Counted from the first letter of the stretch, positions 18,138 to 28,056 are shown. The stretch: 64,000 nucleotides of DNA from UBA1723 sp045629285 (GCA_045629285.1 JAZQQY010000029.1:1-64000), one strand, 5' to 3'. Notes: generated by a model not told the origin, from the letters alone. A program made the numbers and translations.

Positions 18138-19739
18138 TTACAACTTTGGACCAGCAGCAACAAGAGCCTTACCAGCCTCGTTACCTGTGTACTTCTCAAA
18201 GTTCTTGATGAAACGACCAGCAAGATCCTTAGCCTTAGTCTCCCACTCAGATGCGTTAGCGTAAGTGTCGCGAGGGTCAAGGATAGCAGGGTTTACATTT
18301 GGAAGAGCTGTTGGAACCTCGAAGTCGAACATAGGGATCTTCTTAGTAGCAGCCTTCAAGATTGAACCATCAAGGATAGCGTCGATGATACCACGAGTAT
18401 CAGGAATAGAGATACGCTTACCAGTTCCGTTCCATCCAGTGTTTACCAAATATGCCTTAGCACCAGACTTCTTCATCTTCTTAACTAGCTCCTCAGCATA
18501 CTTAGTTGGGTGCAACTCAAGGAATGCCTGACCGAAACAAGCTGAGAATGTTGGAGTTGGCTCTGTAATACCACGCTCTGTACCAGCAAGCTTAGCTGTA
18601 AATCCTGATAGGAAGTAGTACTGAGTCTGCTCTGGAGTCAAGATAGATACTGGAGGCAATACACCGAATGCATCAGCAGAAAGGAAGATAACGTTCTTTG
18701 CAGCTGGTGCAGATGAACCTGGCTGAATGTTGTTGATGTGGTTGATTGGATAAGAAACACGAGTGTTCTCAGTTACGCTCTTATCGTTGAAATCAATCTT
18801 ACCATCCTTAGCAACAGTTACGTTTTCAAGAAGTGCGTTGCGCTTGATAGCTCCGTAGATATCTGGCTCGTGCTCCTTTGAAAGACCGATAACCTTAGCG
18901 TAGCATCCACCCTCTAGGTTGAATACGCCCTCGTCATCCCAACCGTGCTCGTCATCACCGATAAGCTTACGCTTAGGGTCAGTTGAAAGAGTTGTCTTAC
19001 CTGTACCAGAAAGACCGAAGAAGATAGCTGTGTTCTGACCGTTCATATCGCAGTTAGCTGAACAGTGCATTGAAGCGATACCCTGTAGAGGCAAGTAGTA
19101 GTTCTGCATTGAGAACATACCCTTCTTCATCTCACCACCGTACCAAGTGTTGATGATAACCTGCTCACGAGATGTAGTGTTGAATGCAACACAAGTCTCT
19201 GAGTTTAGACCTAGCTCCTTGTAGTTCTCTACCTTTGCCTTTGAAGCGTTGTAGATTACGAAGTTTGGCTCGAAGTTAGCAAGTTCCTCAGCTGTTGGCT
19301 GGATGAACATGTTTGTTACGAAGTGAGCCTGCCAAGCAACCTCAACGATGAAACGTACTGCAAGACGAGTTGCCTTGTTTGCACCACAGAATGCATCTAC
19401 TACGTAAAGATTCTTGTTAGAAAGCTCCTTCTTTGCGATATCCTTAACCTTTGCCCAAACCTCTTCTGACATTGGGTGGTTGTCATTCTTATAAGCGTCT
19501 GATGTCCACCATACATTGTTGTGTGAGTTCTTGTCGTCAACAATGTACTTGTCCTTAGGAGAACGACCTGTGAAGATACCTGTCATAACGTTTACTGCAC
19601 CTAGCTCAGTAACCTGACCTACCTCATAACCCTGAAGACCAGCTTTTGTCTCCTCTGCGAACAATACCTCGTACGATGGATTGTGTGCAATCACTGTAGC
19701 ACCTGTAATACCGTACTTTGACAAATCCAAATTAGCCAT
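18138..19739 (-). CDS. pckA: ATP-dependent phosphoenolpyruvate carboxykinase
   Basis: A 533-residue cytosolic enzyme that interconverts oxaloacetate + ATP and PEP + CO2 + ADP. In rumen/gut Bacteroidales it normally runs in the carboxylating direction, feeding the succinate branch. The kinase P-loop GLSGTGKTTLS is near residue 240, followed by the Mg/Mn-site DDEHGWDDEGVFNLEGGCYAK. The length is typical. It probably works with the oxaloacetate decarboxylase at 2.8-6.2 kb and the PPi-PFK at 36.8 kb in central carbon flow. It is monocistronic with its own terminator. A -7 box is at 19800-19807. Confidence 0.97.
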   Translation of the reverse strand: MANLDLSKYGITGATVIAHNPSYEVLFAEETKAGLQGYEVGQVTELGAVNVMTGIFTGRSPKDKYIVDDKNSHNNVWWTSDAYKNDNHPMSEEVWAKVKDIAKKELSNKNLYVVDAFCGANKATRLAVRFIVEVAWQAHFVTNMFIQPTAEELANFEPNFVIYNASKAKVENYKELGLNSETCVAFNTTSREQVIINTWYGGEMKKGMFSMQNYYLPLQGIASMHCSANCDMNGQNTAIFFGLSGTGKTTLSTDPKRKLIGDDEHGWDDEGVFNLEGGCYAKVIGLSKEHEPDIYGAIKRNALLENVTVAKDGKIDFNDKSVTENTRVSYPINHINNIQPGSSAPAAKNVIFLSADAFGVLPPVSILTPEQTQYYFLSGFTAKLAGTERGITEPTPTFSACFGQAFLELHPTKYAEELVKKMKKSGAKAYLVNTGWNGTGKRISIPDTRGIIDAILDGSILKAATKKIPMFDFEVPTALPNVNPAILDPRDTYANASEWETKAKDLAGRFIKNFEKYTGNEAGKALVAAGPKL

Positions 19740-19799
19740 GTTTGATATTATTTAATTTTAATTATTACTCTTTAAATCTCGTTGTTTCACTATCATCAA

Positions 19800-19807
19800 C
19801 AAAAATA
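19800..19807 (-). promoter_or_regulatory. Candidate -7 box for pckA (TATTTTTG)
   Basis: It matches TAnnTTTG, 61 bp upstream of the pckA ATG; no clear -33 TTTG. An inverted repeat CTAGTT (19838-19843) / AACTAG (19856-19861) lies just upstream, past the stop of the preceding gene. Confidence 0.5.
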
Positions 19808-19871
19808 GAAATTATTTTCAATCTTTTGCTATTTTCCCTAGTTAATTTTTCATAAAACTAGAGAAATATAC

Positions 19872-20459
19872 CTAGATGTATACCTTTTGCTTCTTATACT
19901 TGTCTCTGACGTAGTCGAAAAATTTCACGTTATTGACATCTGCAACCTGTTTGCCTATCTTCAATGTGCTAGGCAGACTCTTGAAATCAGATGTAGAAAT
20001 CAGACAATCGTAAGTTTGGTCGTCATATACCATTCTCAACTCGAATACAGTCTCGTCAACCTTATTCTTGCTCAATCCCATGAAATTGAAGGTCTGACTC
20101 TGCTCGTAAGTCTGGAAAACTACGCGGCTGAAATTACCGTCGACCTTCTTCCACTCGCCTTTATCCTTGCCAAGAAGTGAATATCCAGAGAAGTACTTGT
20201 TTTCCGAAGGATCATATACGAATGTATCACGACTGGTCATAAGCATATATGTGACAAAGGCCATCAACCCGGCAAACAAAATCGTTCCGGCAAAATAATA
20301 ACCGAATCCATCTTTCGGAAGGATATCGTCTGTAATTCCAAATGCGGTCTGTATTGCAAGCACTATAAAGAACATCACCATTCCGATGTCCAACAATAAC
20401 ACGATGCCATATAACGACACCGGAAAATGATACCTGTAATCAACTCTCGTCATAATCAT
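19872..20459 (-). CDS. Two-helix membrane protein of unknown function
   Basis: 195 residues. Two hydrophobic segments (about 13-38 and 52-73) are followed by a soluble C-terminal domain with strand-rich sequence (FVYDPSENKYFSGYSLLGK, TFNFMGLSKNKVDETVFELRM). This resembles PH-like bacterial membrane-associated domains, but I cannot assign a family. An in-frame ATG two codons in (MIMTR) is also possible. It sits alone between transketolase and pckA. Confidence 0.65.
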   Translation of the reverse strand: MIMTRVDYRYHFPVSLYGIVLLLDIGMVMFFIVLAIQTAFGITDDILPKDGFGYYFAGTILFAGLMAFVTYMLMTSRDTFVYDPSENKYFSGYSLLGKDKGEWKKVDGNFSRVVFQTYEQSQTFNFMGLSKNKVDETVFELRMVYDDQTYDCLISTSDFKSLPSTLKIGKQVADVNNVKFFDYVRDKYKKQKVYI

Positions 20460-20511
20460 CCATATTTAACGGGTCCAACCCCTATTCATAATATAATATC
20501 CTCTTGTTAAC

Positions 20512-20540
20512 AAAAAAGCCACCCTTATGAGGTGGCTTTT
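20512..20540 (-). terminator. Intrinsic terminator of tkt
   Basis: Stem AAAAGCCACC / GGTGGCTTTT with a 7-nt loop, directly downstream of the tkt stop; the A-run becomes the U-tract on the minus strand. Confidence 0.9.
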
Positions 20541-20543
20541 ATA

Positions 20544-22574
20544 TTAGATATTCAAGAAATTGCAAACATCGGAATAAACACTTTCACCATTGAATCCGAA
20601 TTTCTCATCCAACACTTTGTAAGGTGCGGAATATCCGAAATGGTCAAGACCGTGAACACATCCTTCAGTGCCTACTAATCCCATTAGTGAAATCGGAATA
20701 CCTGCAGTCAAACCATATTTCTTAGCTGAAGATGGGATAACCTGCTCCTGATACTCTTTGCTCTGATTCCTGAACAACCCCTCTGAGATTGCAGATACGA
20801 TCTGAATCTTCAAATTCTTGCGCTCCTCAAGAAGTTTTGCTCCTTCAAACAATGTGCTTACCTCACTTCCATTGGCAACCATGACGATATCTGGAGTGCC
20901 ATCACAAGCCTTAACGATATAAGCACCCTTCTCTGCCTTCTTAGCCTCTACAAGTCTGTCACCAGGAAGGTCATTGATGTTCTGACGAGAAAGGATCAAC
21001 GCTGTTGGAGTCTCTGTGTTCTCCATTGCCATCTGCCATGCAACTGTAGTCTCGTAAACGTCAGCTGGACGAAGCACCAACATTGAATTCTGTCCCTTGT
21101 GGTTCTTAACTTTCTCTAACAATCTTACCTGCATCTCCTGCTCGATCGGCTGATGTGTCGGACCATCCTCACCAACGCGGAATGCATCGTGGCTCCATAC
21201 GTACTTGACCGGTAGACGCATCAACGCTGCCATTCTGTATGCAGGCTTCATATAGTCTGAGAATACGAAGAATGTTCCGCAAGCAGCATACATACCACCA
21301 TGAAGTGCGATACCATTCATTATACAAGCCATTGTCAACTCTGATACACCAGCATTCAAGAATCTACCGCTGAAATCACCGTTAACAATTGGATGTGTCT
21401 TCTTCAAGAATCCGTCAGTCTTATCTGAGTTAGACAAGTCTGCACTACTTACGATCATGTTCTCAACATTGTCTGCCAAGAAACCAAGAACTGTAGACGA
21501 AGCAGCACGAGTTGCTTGGTTAGGTTTCTGCTCAATCTTAGAGAAATCAAGGTTAGGAAGCTTACCGCTGAAGAACTGCTCTAGCTTAGCTGCCAACTCT
21601 GGGTTCTTCTTAGCCCATACAGCCTGCTCTGCCTTACGCTCCTTAGCCTCTGCGATCAACTCTTCCTTACGAGCTGCGTATAGTTTCTTTGTCTCGTCGA
21701 AGATCTTGAATGGATCATTAGGATCACCGCCAAGGTTTGTGATAGTCTTAGCCACATCAACACCAGCTGCAGACAATGGCTGGCCGTGAGTTGAAACCTG
21801 ACCCTCGAAATTAGAACCGTCTGCCTTAACACAGCCACGGCCCATAGTAGTGTTACCTATGATTAGTGTTGGACGCTCCTTCTCTGCATTAGCTAGTTCA
21901 AGAGCCTCGATAATCTGAGCAGCATCGTTACCGTTGATTGTGATAACGTTCCAATTCCATGCATTGTACTTCTGCTCTATATCCTCGTTAGACACCTCAT
22001 CAACCTTTGTCGAAAGCTGAATATTGTTGGCGTCGTAGAACATGATCAAATTTGACAAACCAAGATTTCCGGCAATTCTACCAGCACCCTGTGAAATCTC
22101 CTCCTGGATACCACCGTCTGAGATGAAAGCGTAGATCTTGTGATCCATCCAGTTTCCAAACTTCTGTGTAAGGAACTTTCCAGCGATTGCAGCACCTACA
22201 GCCATTGTATGACCCTGACCTAGAGGTCCGGATGTATTCTCGATACCTCTCTCAAAGCATACCTCTGGGTGACCTGGTGTACAGCTACCCCACTGGCGGA
22301 AGTTCTGGATGTCAGAAACCTCAAACTTGCCAGACAACAACAAAACTGAATATAGCATTGGCGACATGTGACCAGGATCCAAGAAGAAGCGGTCTCTGCA
22401 AATCCAAGTTGGATCAGTAGGATCATAACGCAAATACTTAGAATATAGCACATTAATAAAATCTGCACCTCCCATTCCACCGCCTGGATGTCCTGATTTT
22501 GCCTTTTCTACCATCGACGCAGTCAATATTCTGATATTGTCTGCAGCAATGCTTAGAGATTTGATGTCTGCCAT
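20544..22574 (-). CDS. tkt: Transketolase
   Basis: A 676-residue thiamine-diphosphate enzyme of the non-oxidative pentose phosphate pathway. The N-terminal ThDP-binding domain contains SGHPGGGMGGADF (about 26-38) and an altered diphosphate signature SDGGIQEE in place of the usual GDG motif. The Pyr domain has GVSELTMACIMNGIALHGG with the catalytic glutamate, then SHDAFRVGEDGPTHQP. The C-terminal domain ends at normal length. It has its own promoter (22614-22645) and terminator. Confidence 0.96.
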   Translation of the reverse strand: MADIKSLSIAADNIRILTASMVEKAKSGHPGGGMGGADFINVLYSKYLRYDPTDPTWICRDRFFLDPGHMSPMLYSVLLLSGKFEVSDIQNFRQWGSCTPGHPEVCFERGIENTSGPLGQGHTMAVGAAIAGKFLTQKFGNWMDHKIYAFISDGGIQEEISQGAGRIAGNLGLSNLIMFYDANNIQLSTKVDEVSNEDIEQKYNAWNWNVITINGNDAAQIIEALELANAEKERPTLIIGNTTMGRGCVKADGSNFEGQVSTHGQPLSAAGVDVAKTITNLGGDPNDPFKIFDETKKLYAARKEELIAEAKERKAEQAVWAKKNPELAAKLEQFFSGKLPNLDFSKIEQKPNQATRAASSTVLGFLADNVENMIVSSADLSNSDKTDGFLKKTHPIVNGDFSGRFLNAGVSELTMACIMNGIALHGGMYAACGTFFVFSDYMKPAYRMAALMRLPVKYVWSHDAFRVGEDGPTHQPIEQEMQVRLLEKVKNHKGQNSMLVLRPADVYETTVAWQMAMENTETPTALILSRQNINDLPGDRLVEAKKAEKGAYIVKACDGTPDIVMVANGSEVSTLFEGAKLLEERKNLKIQIVSAISEGLFRNQSKEYQEQVIPSSAKKYGLTAGIPISLMGLVGTEGCVHGLDHFGYSAPYKVLDEKFGFNGESVYSDVCNFLNI

Positions 22575-22613
22575 TTTATGTTGTATAATATTGTATTTTT
22601 ACTTAACGGAATG

Positions 22614-22645
22614 CAAAATTAGAAAAAATATTCTGCATTAACAAA
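22614..22645 (-). promoter_or_regulatory. Promoter of tkt
   Basis: TAATTTTG at 22614-22621 and TTTG at 22642-22645, spacer 20 bp. The leader is about 35 nt. The rest of the 22575-22870 gap shows no gene, repeat or convincing terminator. Confidence 0.8.
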
Positions 22646-22870
22646 CTTTAACTATCTAAAACAACTATTGAATCGGATTTTATTTTTTATCGTATACCGG
22701 ACGAATAACTAAGGTAGTGAGGTACCAATCTTTAGTCTTTCTTCATTATTCCTTCTTTATTATCTGATGTTGTGAAGAAAAACGCATGTATCCCAACAAT
22801 AATAACAACCCAAAACTAAGCCAATACAGCTAGGACTATATTATGATTTTCAGATTTCTGCACCATTGAA

Positions 22871-23632
22871 TCAATGAAATGAATATCCAAGAGTGTACTT
22901 CACAGACCAGTTGCTACCGTTGAAATTTCCATAACCTGGAGAATAGCTCTGCTTCACATTCATAAGTACGCCATCAGGCATATTGATAATCTTATCTTTT
23001 GCCTTTCCGAACTCTCTCAAATTACCTTCTACTCCCATAGAGAAGAATTTCGCAATCGGATATCTTAGGCCGACAGCAAACTCAGCCCAACGACAGAAAC
23101 TTTTTCCCGAAACTGAATATGCTTTGTCAATATTCCAATATACGTTCTGATATCTTGCATTTTCTATGTCAAATTGCGACGGTGAGAAAGCAAACTTAGC
23201 ACCGATATACAATAATGGAATGATTTTCTTGCCTCTTCCATCATTTAGAAAATTGAAATTTGCTCCAATCTTATAGTATGTACCATTGCAAGTGTAGGAA
23301 TAATTTGAATACTGAGTCAATCCTCCATAATTGTAAGATTCAGTCGCATCATACTTTGAATATCCTGCCTCAAACAACGGAAAAATAGTGTGACAGATAT
23401 CGACATCTGCTCCGAAACTGAAATCTGTCTTGCTATCTTTAAAGAACGACGTGATTGGTCCTGCAACATCTGCATATACAGTCACTCCATAGAAATTCCT
23501 TGATGTAGTCTTATTCCACTCATCTTCGACAACAGGAGTGTTGTTCTTCTTCTGCGCAAAAACAGACGTGATGAAAAGGCTACTCAATACCAGCCAAATG
23601 TATCTCGATATTCCCATTGTCGTAGTTTTCAT
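22871..23632 (-). CDS. Outer-membrane barrel-like protein (probably DUF6048)
   Basis: 253 residues from the first ATG (23632); a TTG two codons earlier is less likely. A signal peptide ends at SLFITSVFAQ. The mature chain alternates aromatic/small residues (FYGVTVYADVAGPITSFF, YYKIGANFNFL, WSVKYTLGYSFH), as expected of an outer-membrane barrel. The start overlaps the preceding lipoprotein gene by about 50 bp in another frame, so the two are translationally linked. The pairing with a small lipoprotein matches my recollection of DUF6452-DUF6048 pairs in Bacteroidales, which I cannot verify here. Confidence 0.7.
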   Translation of the reverse strand: MKTTTMGISRYIWLVLSSLFITSVFAQKKNNTPVVEDEWNKTTSRNFYGVTVYADVAGPITSFFKDSKTDFSFGADVDICHTIFPLFEAGYSKYDATESYNYGGLTQYSNYSYTCNGTYYKIGANFNFLNDGRGKKIIPLLYIGAKFAFSPSQFDIENARYQNVYWNIDKAYSVSGKSFCRWAEFAVGLRYPIAKFFSMGVEGNLREFGKAKDKIINMPDGVLMNVKQSYSPGYGNFNGSNWSVKYTLGYSFH

Positions 23633-24083
23633 CAACAAATTTATTTAATATAGCAACAGAATCTCCTTCAATTGCATCTTCAATCAAAACCGTATCGATT
23701 CTGCTTAACGTACGGAATCCACACTCTGCATTTACAAACTCTAGTGTATCTGTGTGTACGATTGCAATCTTACGAATACAATCAGGTACGCTGTCCAATG
23801 TCATGATCCAAAAACGTGATGTATCGGAAAGCGGATTCAATGAAAAATTAGAATAAGATCGGCTTGTCATTGTCACAAATGATATTGGAGTACCGTTCTC
23901 ATCGACAGTCGCCAACTGTACGTCAGTCTGATCTCCATCAATGAATGCTCTCATCGTACCGACGATAAACATATTCTCATTGCAATAATCTGTATTACAC
24001 ATAGTAAGAGACAACAAAAGTGCGATTGACGCAACTGCGCCAAACACTCGTCTACCTACTATATTACACATTCTACGCATCAT
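23580..24083 (-). CDS. Small lipoprotein (probably DUF6452)
   Basis: 167 residues from the ATG at 24083. ATGs at 24110 and 24080 are alternatives; the internal ones leave a lipoprotein signal of normal length. The signal has a basic start RRMCNIVGRRVF, a hydrophobic core and a lipobox ending SLTMC. The mature part begins NTDYCNENMF and is strand-rich with little else recognisable. The 3' end overlaps the barrel gene. It is probably an outer-membrane-attached partner of that barrel. Confidence 0.65.
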   Translation of the reverse strand: MMRRMCNIVGRRVFGAVASIALLLSLTMCNTDYCNENMFIVGTMRAFIDGDQTDVQLATVDENGTPISFVTMTSRSYSNFSLNPLSDTSRFWIMTLDSVPDCIRKIAIVHTDTLEFVNAECGFRTLSRIDTVLIEDAIEGDSVAILNKFVDENYDNGNIEIHLAGIE

Positions 24084-24159
24084 CGTTAGTTTATTTTGCA
24101 GACGTGGCATAACCTCGTCAAATTTCTAGTGACGTGTCAAACGACGTCCCTATGGGGAT

Positions 24160-24678
24160 TTATATTTCTGATACAAACTCAGAAATACTCTTTCTTGATT
24201 TCTCTTTTGTGAAGACGGAATTGTCTGCCGGGTAACCTATAGGCACCAAAGCGACCAACTCCTTCTCTACTCCATCGATTCCCAAAACCTTGTTGGCAAC
24301 ATCCGGCAAGAAATTGCACACCCAACATGTGCCAAGACCTTTCTCTGCAGCAGCCAAACAAAGATGTTCGATAAAGATTGCAGCGTCAATATCAGCATGG
24401 TCTTTACCATCTGCTCTGTGCCACGACTCTGTATGGTCTGCAACTACGGCCAAAACCATCGGTGCTGTCTTGAACCAATCTCTGTTGTATGCATCCGACA
24501 TCTCCGCCAATTTCTCCTTGCTCTTAACGACAACCAATCTCCATGGCTGCTTGTTTACAGCTGAAGGTGCAAGACGTGCGATTTCAAGCACTTCGTCCAA
24601 AACATTCTGCTCTACCTTGCGATCCGTATCATACGCTCGGCAAGAAACTCTTTTAGCTGCTAATTCAAGTAGTGTCAT
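24160..24678 (-). CDS. Nitroreductase family protein
   Basis: A 172-residue FMN-dependent NAD(P)H oxidoreductase of the nitroreductase superfamily. The N-terminal RVSCRAYD motif binds FMN phosphate, LAPSAVNKQPWRLVVV is the conserved second motif, and GLGTCWVCNFLPD is near residue 114. The physiological substrate is unknown. Its ATG shares one base with the stop of the upstream gene, so coupling is likely. Confidence 0.92.
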   Translation of the reverse strand: MTLLELAAKRVSCRAYDTDRKVEQNVLDEVLEIARLAPSAVNKQPWRLVVVKSKEKLAEMSDAYNRDWFKTAPMVLAVVADHTESWHRADGKDHADIDAAIFIEHLCLAAAEKGLGTCWVCNFLPDVANKVLGIDGVEKELVALVPIGYPADNSVFTKEKSRKSISEFVSEI

Positions 24679-25199
24679 TATGCCAAATTCTTGATTTCGT
24701 TCTTCAATACCACCAACGCGATATCGATTGGTGGGTTCTCTGTCTCGTTGTACTTCTCGATAAGGATCTTTGACAACTCAACAGCAGCTACATCCTTTGG
24801 AACTGCCTCCGAACAAGTATTTACAAATTGCAAAAGGCTCTCCTTCGCAGCGACCACAAAACGCCAAAGGTCTTCCGACACATAAATCTGCTGAGAGACG
24901 TTATGTTCGAACTCTTCACGTACCTGCTGGATATACATTAGGTGCAAATCGCCTGCCTTCATAGTTGGATACTGGATTCTTACCACCATGCTCTCTGGCT
25001 TGATACGTTCCAAGAACAATACCAAACGCTCGTAGGCTGTAAGCTTGATCGGAGTAAGGATCTTACCAGTCTCGATTCTCACCTGATGTCTTCTCTCCTT
25101 CTCTCTGCTGTCAAGCAAATTCTTCAACACAAAGTAAGTGGCAACGAAAACCAAAATTCCACTTATAGAAAATTTCAATATGTCTAGAATGACTTCCAT
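24678..25199 (-). CDS. Membrane-anchored protein of unknown function (DUF7935-like)
   Basis: 173 residues. One N-terminal transmembrane helix (about 8-27, FSISGILVFVATYFVLKNLL) is followed by a basic patch and a helical cytosolic domain with LTAYERLVLFLERI and DLHLMYIQQVREEFEHN. It resembles a conserved Bacteroidota family I associate with DUF7935, and function is unknown. It lies 8 bp downstream of the GT2 gene and overlaps nitroreductase by one base. Confidence 0.7.
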   Translation of the reverse strand: MEVILDILKFSISGILVFVATYFVLKNLLDSREKERRHQVRIETGKILTPIKLTAYERLVLFLERIKPESMVVRIQYPTMKAGDLHLMYIQQVREEFEHNVSQQIYVSEDLWRFVVAAKESLLQFVNTCSEAVPKDVAAVELSKILIEKYNETENPPIDIALVVLKNEIKNLA

Positions 25200-25207
25200 A
25201 TTCCGAA

Positions 25208-26158
25208 TTAAATTACTTTTTCAATCTTATAGTTATTTCTTTCACTTGAGTTACGGGCAATCAACTCTCCTAGGAATCCTGTCAAGAACAACTGCGTTCC
25301 AAGAAGCATCATCGTCAAAGCGATGTAGAAGTATGGGTTGCTGGTAACTAGTGGCGCTGGTATGTTGTTAGCCAAATGGATCAATTTGGATACTCCTACA
25401 TAGGCTGCTGAAATAAATCCTAACATAAACATGATGCTTCCTACGAATCCGAAGAAATGCATCGGCTTGCCACCGAATGTAGAGATGAACCACAACGACA
25501 ACAAATCCAAGTATCCGTTGAAGAAACGGTTCAGACCGAACTTTGTCTCGCCGTACTTTCTAGCCTGATGCTGAACCACCTTCTCGCCGATCTTCTTGAA
25601 GCCAGCGTTCTTTGCCAAATACGGAATGTAACGGTGCATCTCACCATAAACCTCGATACTCTTGATCACCTGACAATTGTAAGCCTTCAAACCACAATTG
25701 AAATCATTAAGTTTGATACCTGAGATCATACGAGTAGTGGCATTGAAAAGTTTTGAAGGGATATTCTTCGCCAACTTAGAATCGTAACGTTTCTTCTTCC
25801 ATCCGGAAACAAGATCGTAACCATCCTCTTTGATCATTCTATACAATTCAGGAATCTCATCCGGAGAATCCTGCAAATCAGCATCCATTGTAATCACCAC
25901 GTCGCCCTGAGCCTTCTCGAATCCGCAATATAGAGCGGCACTCTTTCCATGGTTGCGACGGAACTTGATTCCATGCACATTGCTATCAGACGCAGCCAAA
26001 TCCTCAATAATCTGCCATGATTTGTCTGTACTTCCGTCGTTACAGAAGATCACCTCATAGCTATAATTATGCTCTGTCATTACTCGCTTGATCCATGCGT
26101 ACAATTCGCCTAGCGACTCCTCTTCATTGTACAATGGTACGACTACAGAAATATCCAT
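25208..26158 (-). CDS. GT2 glycosyltransferase, dolichol-phosphate-mannosyltransferase type
   Basis: 316 residues. The N-terminal GT-A domain starts VVVPLYNEEESL and contains FCNDGSTDKSWQ and the metal-binding MDADLQDSPDEIPEL (near residue 92). Two C-terminal transmembrane helices (about 235-258 and 275-300) fit the DPM1/GtrB type, which loads a sugar onto a polyprenyl phosphate at the cytoplasmic face. Donor and acceptor are unknown. It is preceded at 14 bp by a DUF4199 membrane protein, a pairing I recall from other Bacteroidota. Confidence 0.92.
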   Translation of the reverse strand: MDISVVVPLYNEEESLGELYAWIKRVMTEHNYSYEVIFCNDGSTDKSWQIIEDLAASDSNVHGIKFRRNHGKSAALYCGFEKAQGDVVITMDADLQDSPDEIPELYRMIKEDGYDLVSGWKKKRYDSKLAKNIPSKLFNATTRMISGIKLNDFNCGLKAYNCQVIKSIEVYGEMHRYIPYLAKNAGFKKIGEKVVQHQARKYGETKFGLNRFFNGYLDLLSLWFISTFGGKPMHFFGFVGSIMFMLGFISAAYVGVSKLIHLANNIPAPLVTSNPYFYIALTMMLLGTQLFLTGFLGELIARNSSERNNYKIEKVI

Positions 26159-26172
26159 TATCTTATTGTTTT

Positions 26173-26775
26173 TTAATTTTTCTTATACTCATCCTGAGAT
26201 TCCGTCTTATTATTCGAATCTCCGTTATCACAATTGTCAACACCCTCGCCTATCGGTTTCATCTTTGCAAATCTTGCAGCGCCGACCGAAATCAAACTGA
26301 CGATAAACCCCATAAGAATAAATCCCATGTAAATCGACGGAACCAACGACTTCGGTGTTGCAGTCACAGCCACACTCTTCCATTGTGCAATCATATCATC
26401 ATACCCCTTACCCATTGCTACCTTCTCATACGAATTAACCATGTCGACCATAATATTAGGCGCAAAGTTCTTAATATAAAAATAGAAACAAAGAGTGTAA
26501 ATGATGCCGGCAAAGGCAAATCCTTTGACTGCAATTGAAAATGGTGCGTAAAACTGATATTTTCCTCCGTTATACATGCAGCAGTAATTCACTGTCATGC
26601 GGAACAAAAATACGAATGGAAATACAAGGAAGAAGACAGAGACGAACAAAGCGACGATGGAAAAAAATCCGTCGCCACCTATCAAAGACACTAAATCTCG
26701 CACTACGTATGAGAATGCTAAAATCAATCCCAAACGCATGGCAAGCACCGTCTTATTTATCATTACTTCCTGCAT
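26173..26775 (-). CDS. DUF4199 family membrane protein
   Basis: 200 residues with four predicted transmembrane segments (about 12-32, 38-60, 82-104, 150-172) and a charged C-terminal tail rich in Asn/Asp. The layout, and the position just upstream of a GT2 glycosyltransferase, fit DUF4199. A second ATG four codons in (26763) has AGGAAG just before it and may be the true start. No biochemical role is known. Confidence 0.75.
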   Translation of the reverse strand: MQEVMINKTVLAMRLGLILAFSYVVRDLVSLIGGDGFFSIVALFVSVFFLVFPFVFLFRMTVNYCCMYNGGKYQFYAPFSIAVKGFAFAGIIYTLCFYFYIKNFAPNIMVDMVNSYEKVAMGKGYDDMIAQWKSVAVTATPKSLVPSIYMGFILMGFIVSLISVGAARFAKMKPIGEGVDNCDNGDSNNKTESQDEYKKN

Positions 26776-26804
26776 AATAACGCAAAATTACATTTTTATT
26801 TCAA

Positions 26805-27869
26805 TTACTCCTCGTTTTCAAAATAAATCTTGTAGTAATGCATTCGTTTTTCCTTGTCGAAAGAACGCTCGATCATATCACGGTTTCCATGTATGTAGAC
26901 GTGGAAGTTCTTATCCAATTTAAGTACACTCTTGAACTTCGGAGCTCCCTTCTTCACCACCTCCTTGCTGATGGCAAATGTCTTTGGCAATTCGATATCG
27001 TTAGCCTCCTCAAAATGCGCAAGATGCTCGTCGAACACGTCGCAGATTGATTCATTGTTTCCAAGCACCTGCTCCTTAAATCTGTCGATATCAAATATAT
27101 CTGAACCTTTGAAGAAATCCACCTGACGATTCAACATATCGATCTGGTCTGTACGCTCAATTCCATTCTCCGGTTCTTCCTCTCGCGACGGACGGAAAAT
27201 ATCAGTAACGAACGACTTACACAAATCCATATACTCTTTAGTTTGGAAATTGTTGTCCATACGAGTCACAAGTCCAAGGAAATCGTTCTTCCAGAATGTT
27301 GCCTCACTCTTCCCTGCCGCCTTGTCAAGCAAAGCGACAACAAAACCCTTCTCTCTCTCGATATCAAAGATCAAGCAACCTTTATCAAGTTTCTTCAAAT
27401 CAAGGCCTTCATCGTAGCCTAGTGCCAAATCGTCGCCCTGATTATATACCTTTAGGAATGTATCCTTATGTTCACTCTTGAACAACCCAAGACATCTTAC
27501 CTCTTGATCAAAAATACGCACATCGCGGAACATAGCTACGTACAACTCACCACTCTTGATGTTCGGATGATTGCTGTTTTCATATAGAGATGCAGCGAAA
27601 AGACGCGAATTCTCATAGAACGACGACGGATTATCAAACACCGACGCAACCATCTTAGCTACACTGTCATCCATATCCTCGAAACAATATAGGCTCGGCT
27701 CACGGAAAGAGTCGAAGAAGAACTGCTTCAACAAATGCGGCAATTCACTGTCGTCTTCAGAAAAAGACATGGGACGCTGCGAATAAACATTTTCAGAATT
27801 GTCAGAGTGAGAACCGATGTGGTGAATCACCATGTCTGAAATACTTGAGTTGATAACGTCAAAAAGCAT
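26805..27869 (-). CDS. Nucleoid-associated protein, YejK/NdpA family
   Basis: 354 residues with the start placed at MLFDVINSSISDMVIHHIG, the usual family N-terminus. The frame stays open 13 codons further, but those codons contain AT-rich leader sequence. The central domain (YVAMFRDVRIFDQEVRCLGLFKSE) and the downstream GxxLDLKKLDKGCLIF segment match the nucleoid-associated family. It binds DNA without known sequence specificity. It is probably the first gene of a minus-strand block running to about 22.9 kb. Confidence 0.85.
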   Translation of the reverse strand: MLFDVINSSISDMVIHHIGSHSDNSENVYSQRPMSFSEDDSELPHLLKQFFFDSFREPSLYCFEDMDDSVAKMVASVFDNPSSFYENSRLFAASLYENSNHPNIKSGELYVAMFRDVRIFDQEVRCLGLFKSEHKDTFLKVYNQGDDLALGYDEGLDLKKLDKGCLIFDIEREKGFVVALLDKAAGKSEATFWKNDFLGLVTRMDNNFQTKEYMDLCKSFVTDIFRPSREEEPENGIERTDQIDMLNRQVDFFKGSDIFDIDRFKEQVLGNNESICDVFDEHLAHFEEANDIELPKTFAISKEVVKKGAPKFKSVLKLDKNFHVYIHGNRDMIERSFDKEKRMHYYKIYFENEE

Positions 27870-27942
27870 ATAAATTATTTTTATACAAACCGATGCACCA
27901 CCAAACACATAAAATAAGACAAAAATTGTAGCGCACTAAATG

Positions 27943-27950
27943 CAAATTTA
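27943..27950 (-). promoter_or_regulatory. Candidate -7 box for the nucleoid-associated protein gene
   Basis: TAAATTTG on the minus strand, 74 bp upstream of the ATG. No TTTG at the right spacing. Confidence 0.4.
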
Positions 27951-28056
27951 GCAAAAAAAGAAGTCAAACATTTCTTTTTGGTTAGTTTATAACCTCCCCA
28001 AAAGCGTTTTAAGACTTTTTAACATTTAATTCAAGACTATATTGCACCAAAACAAA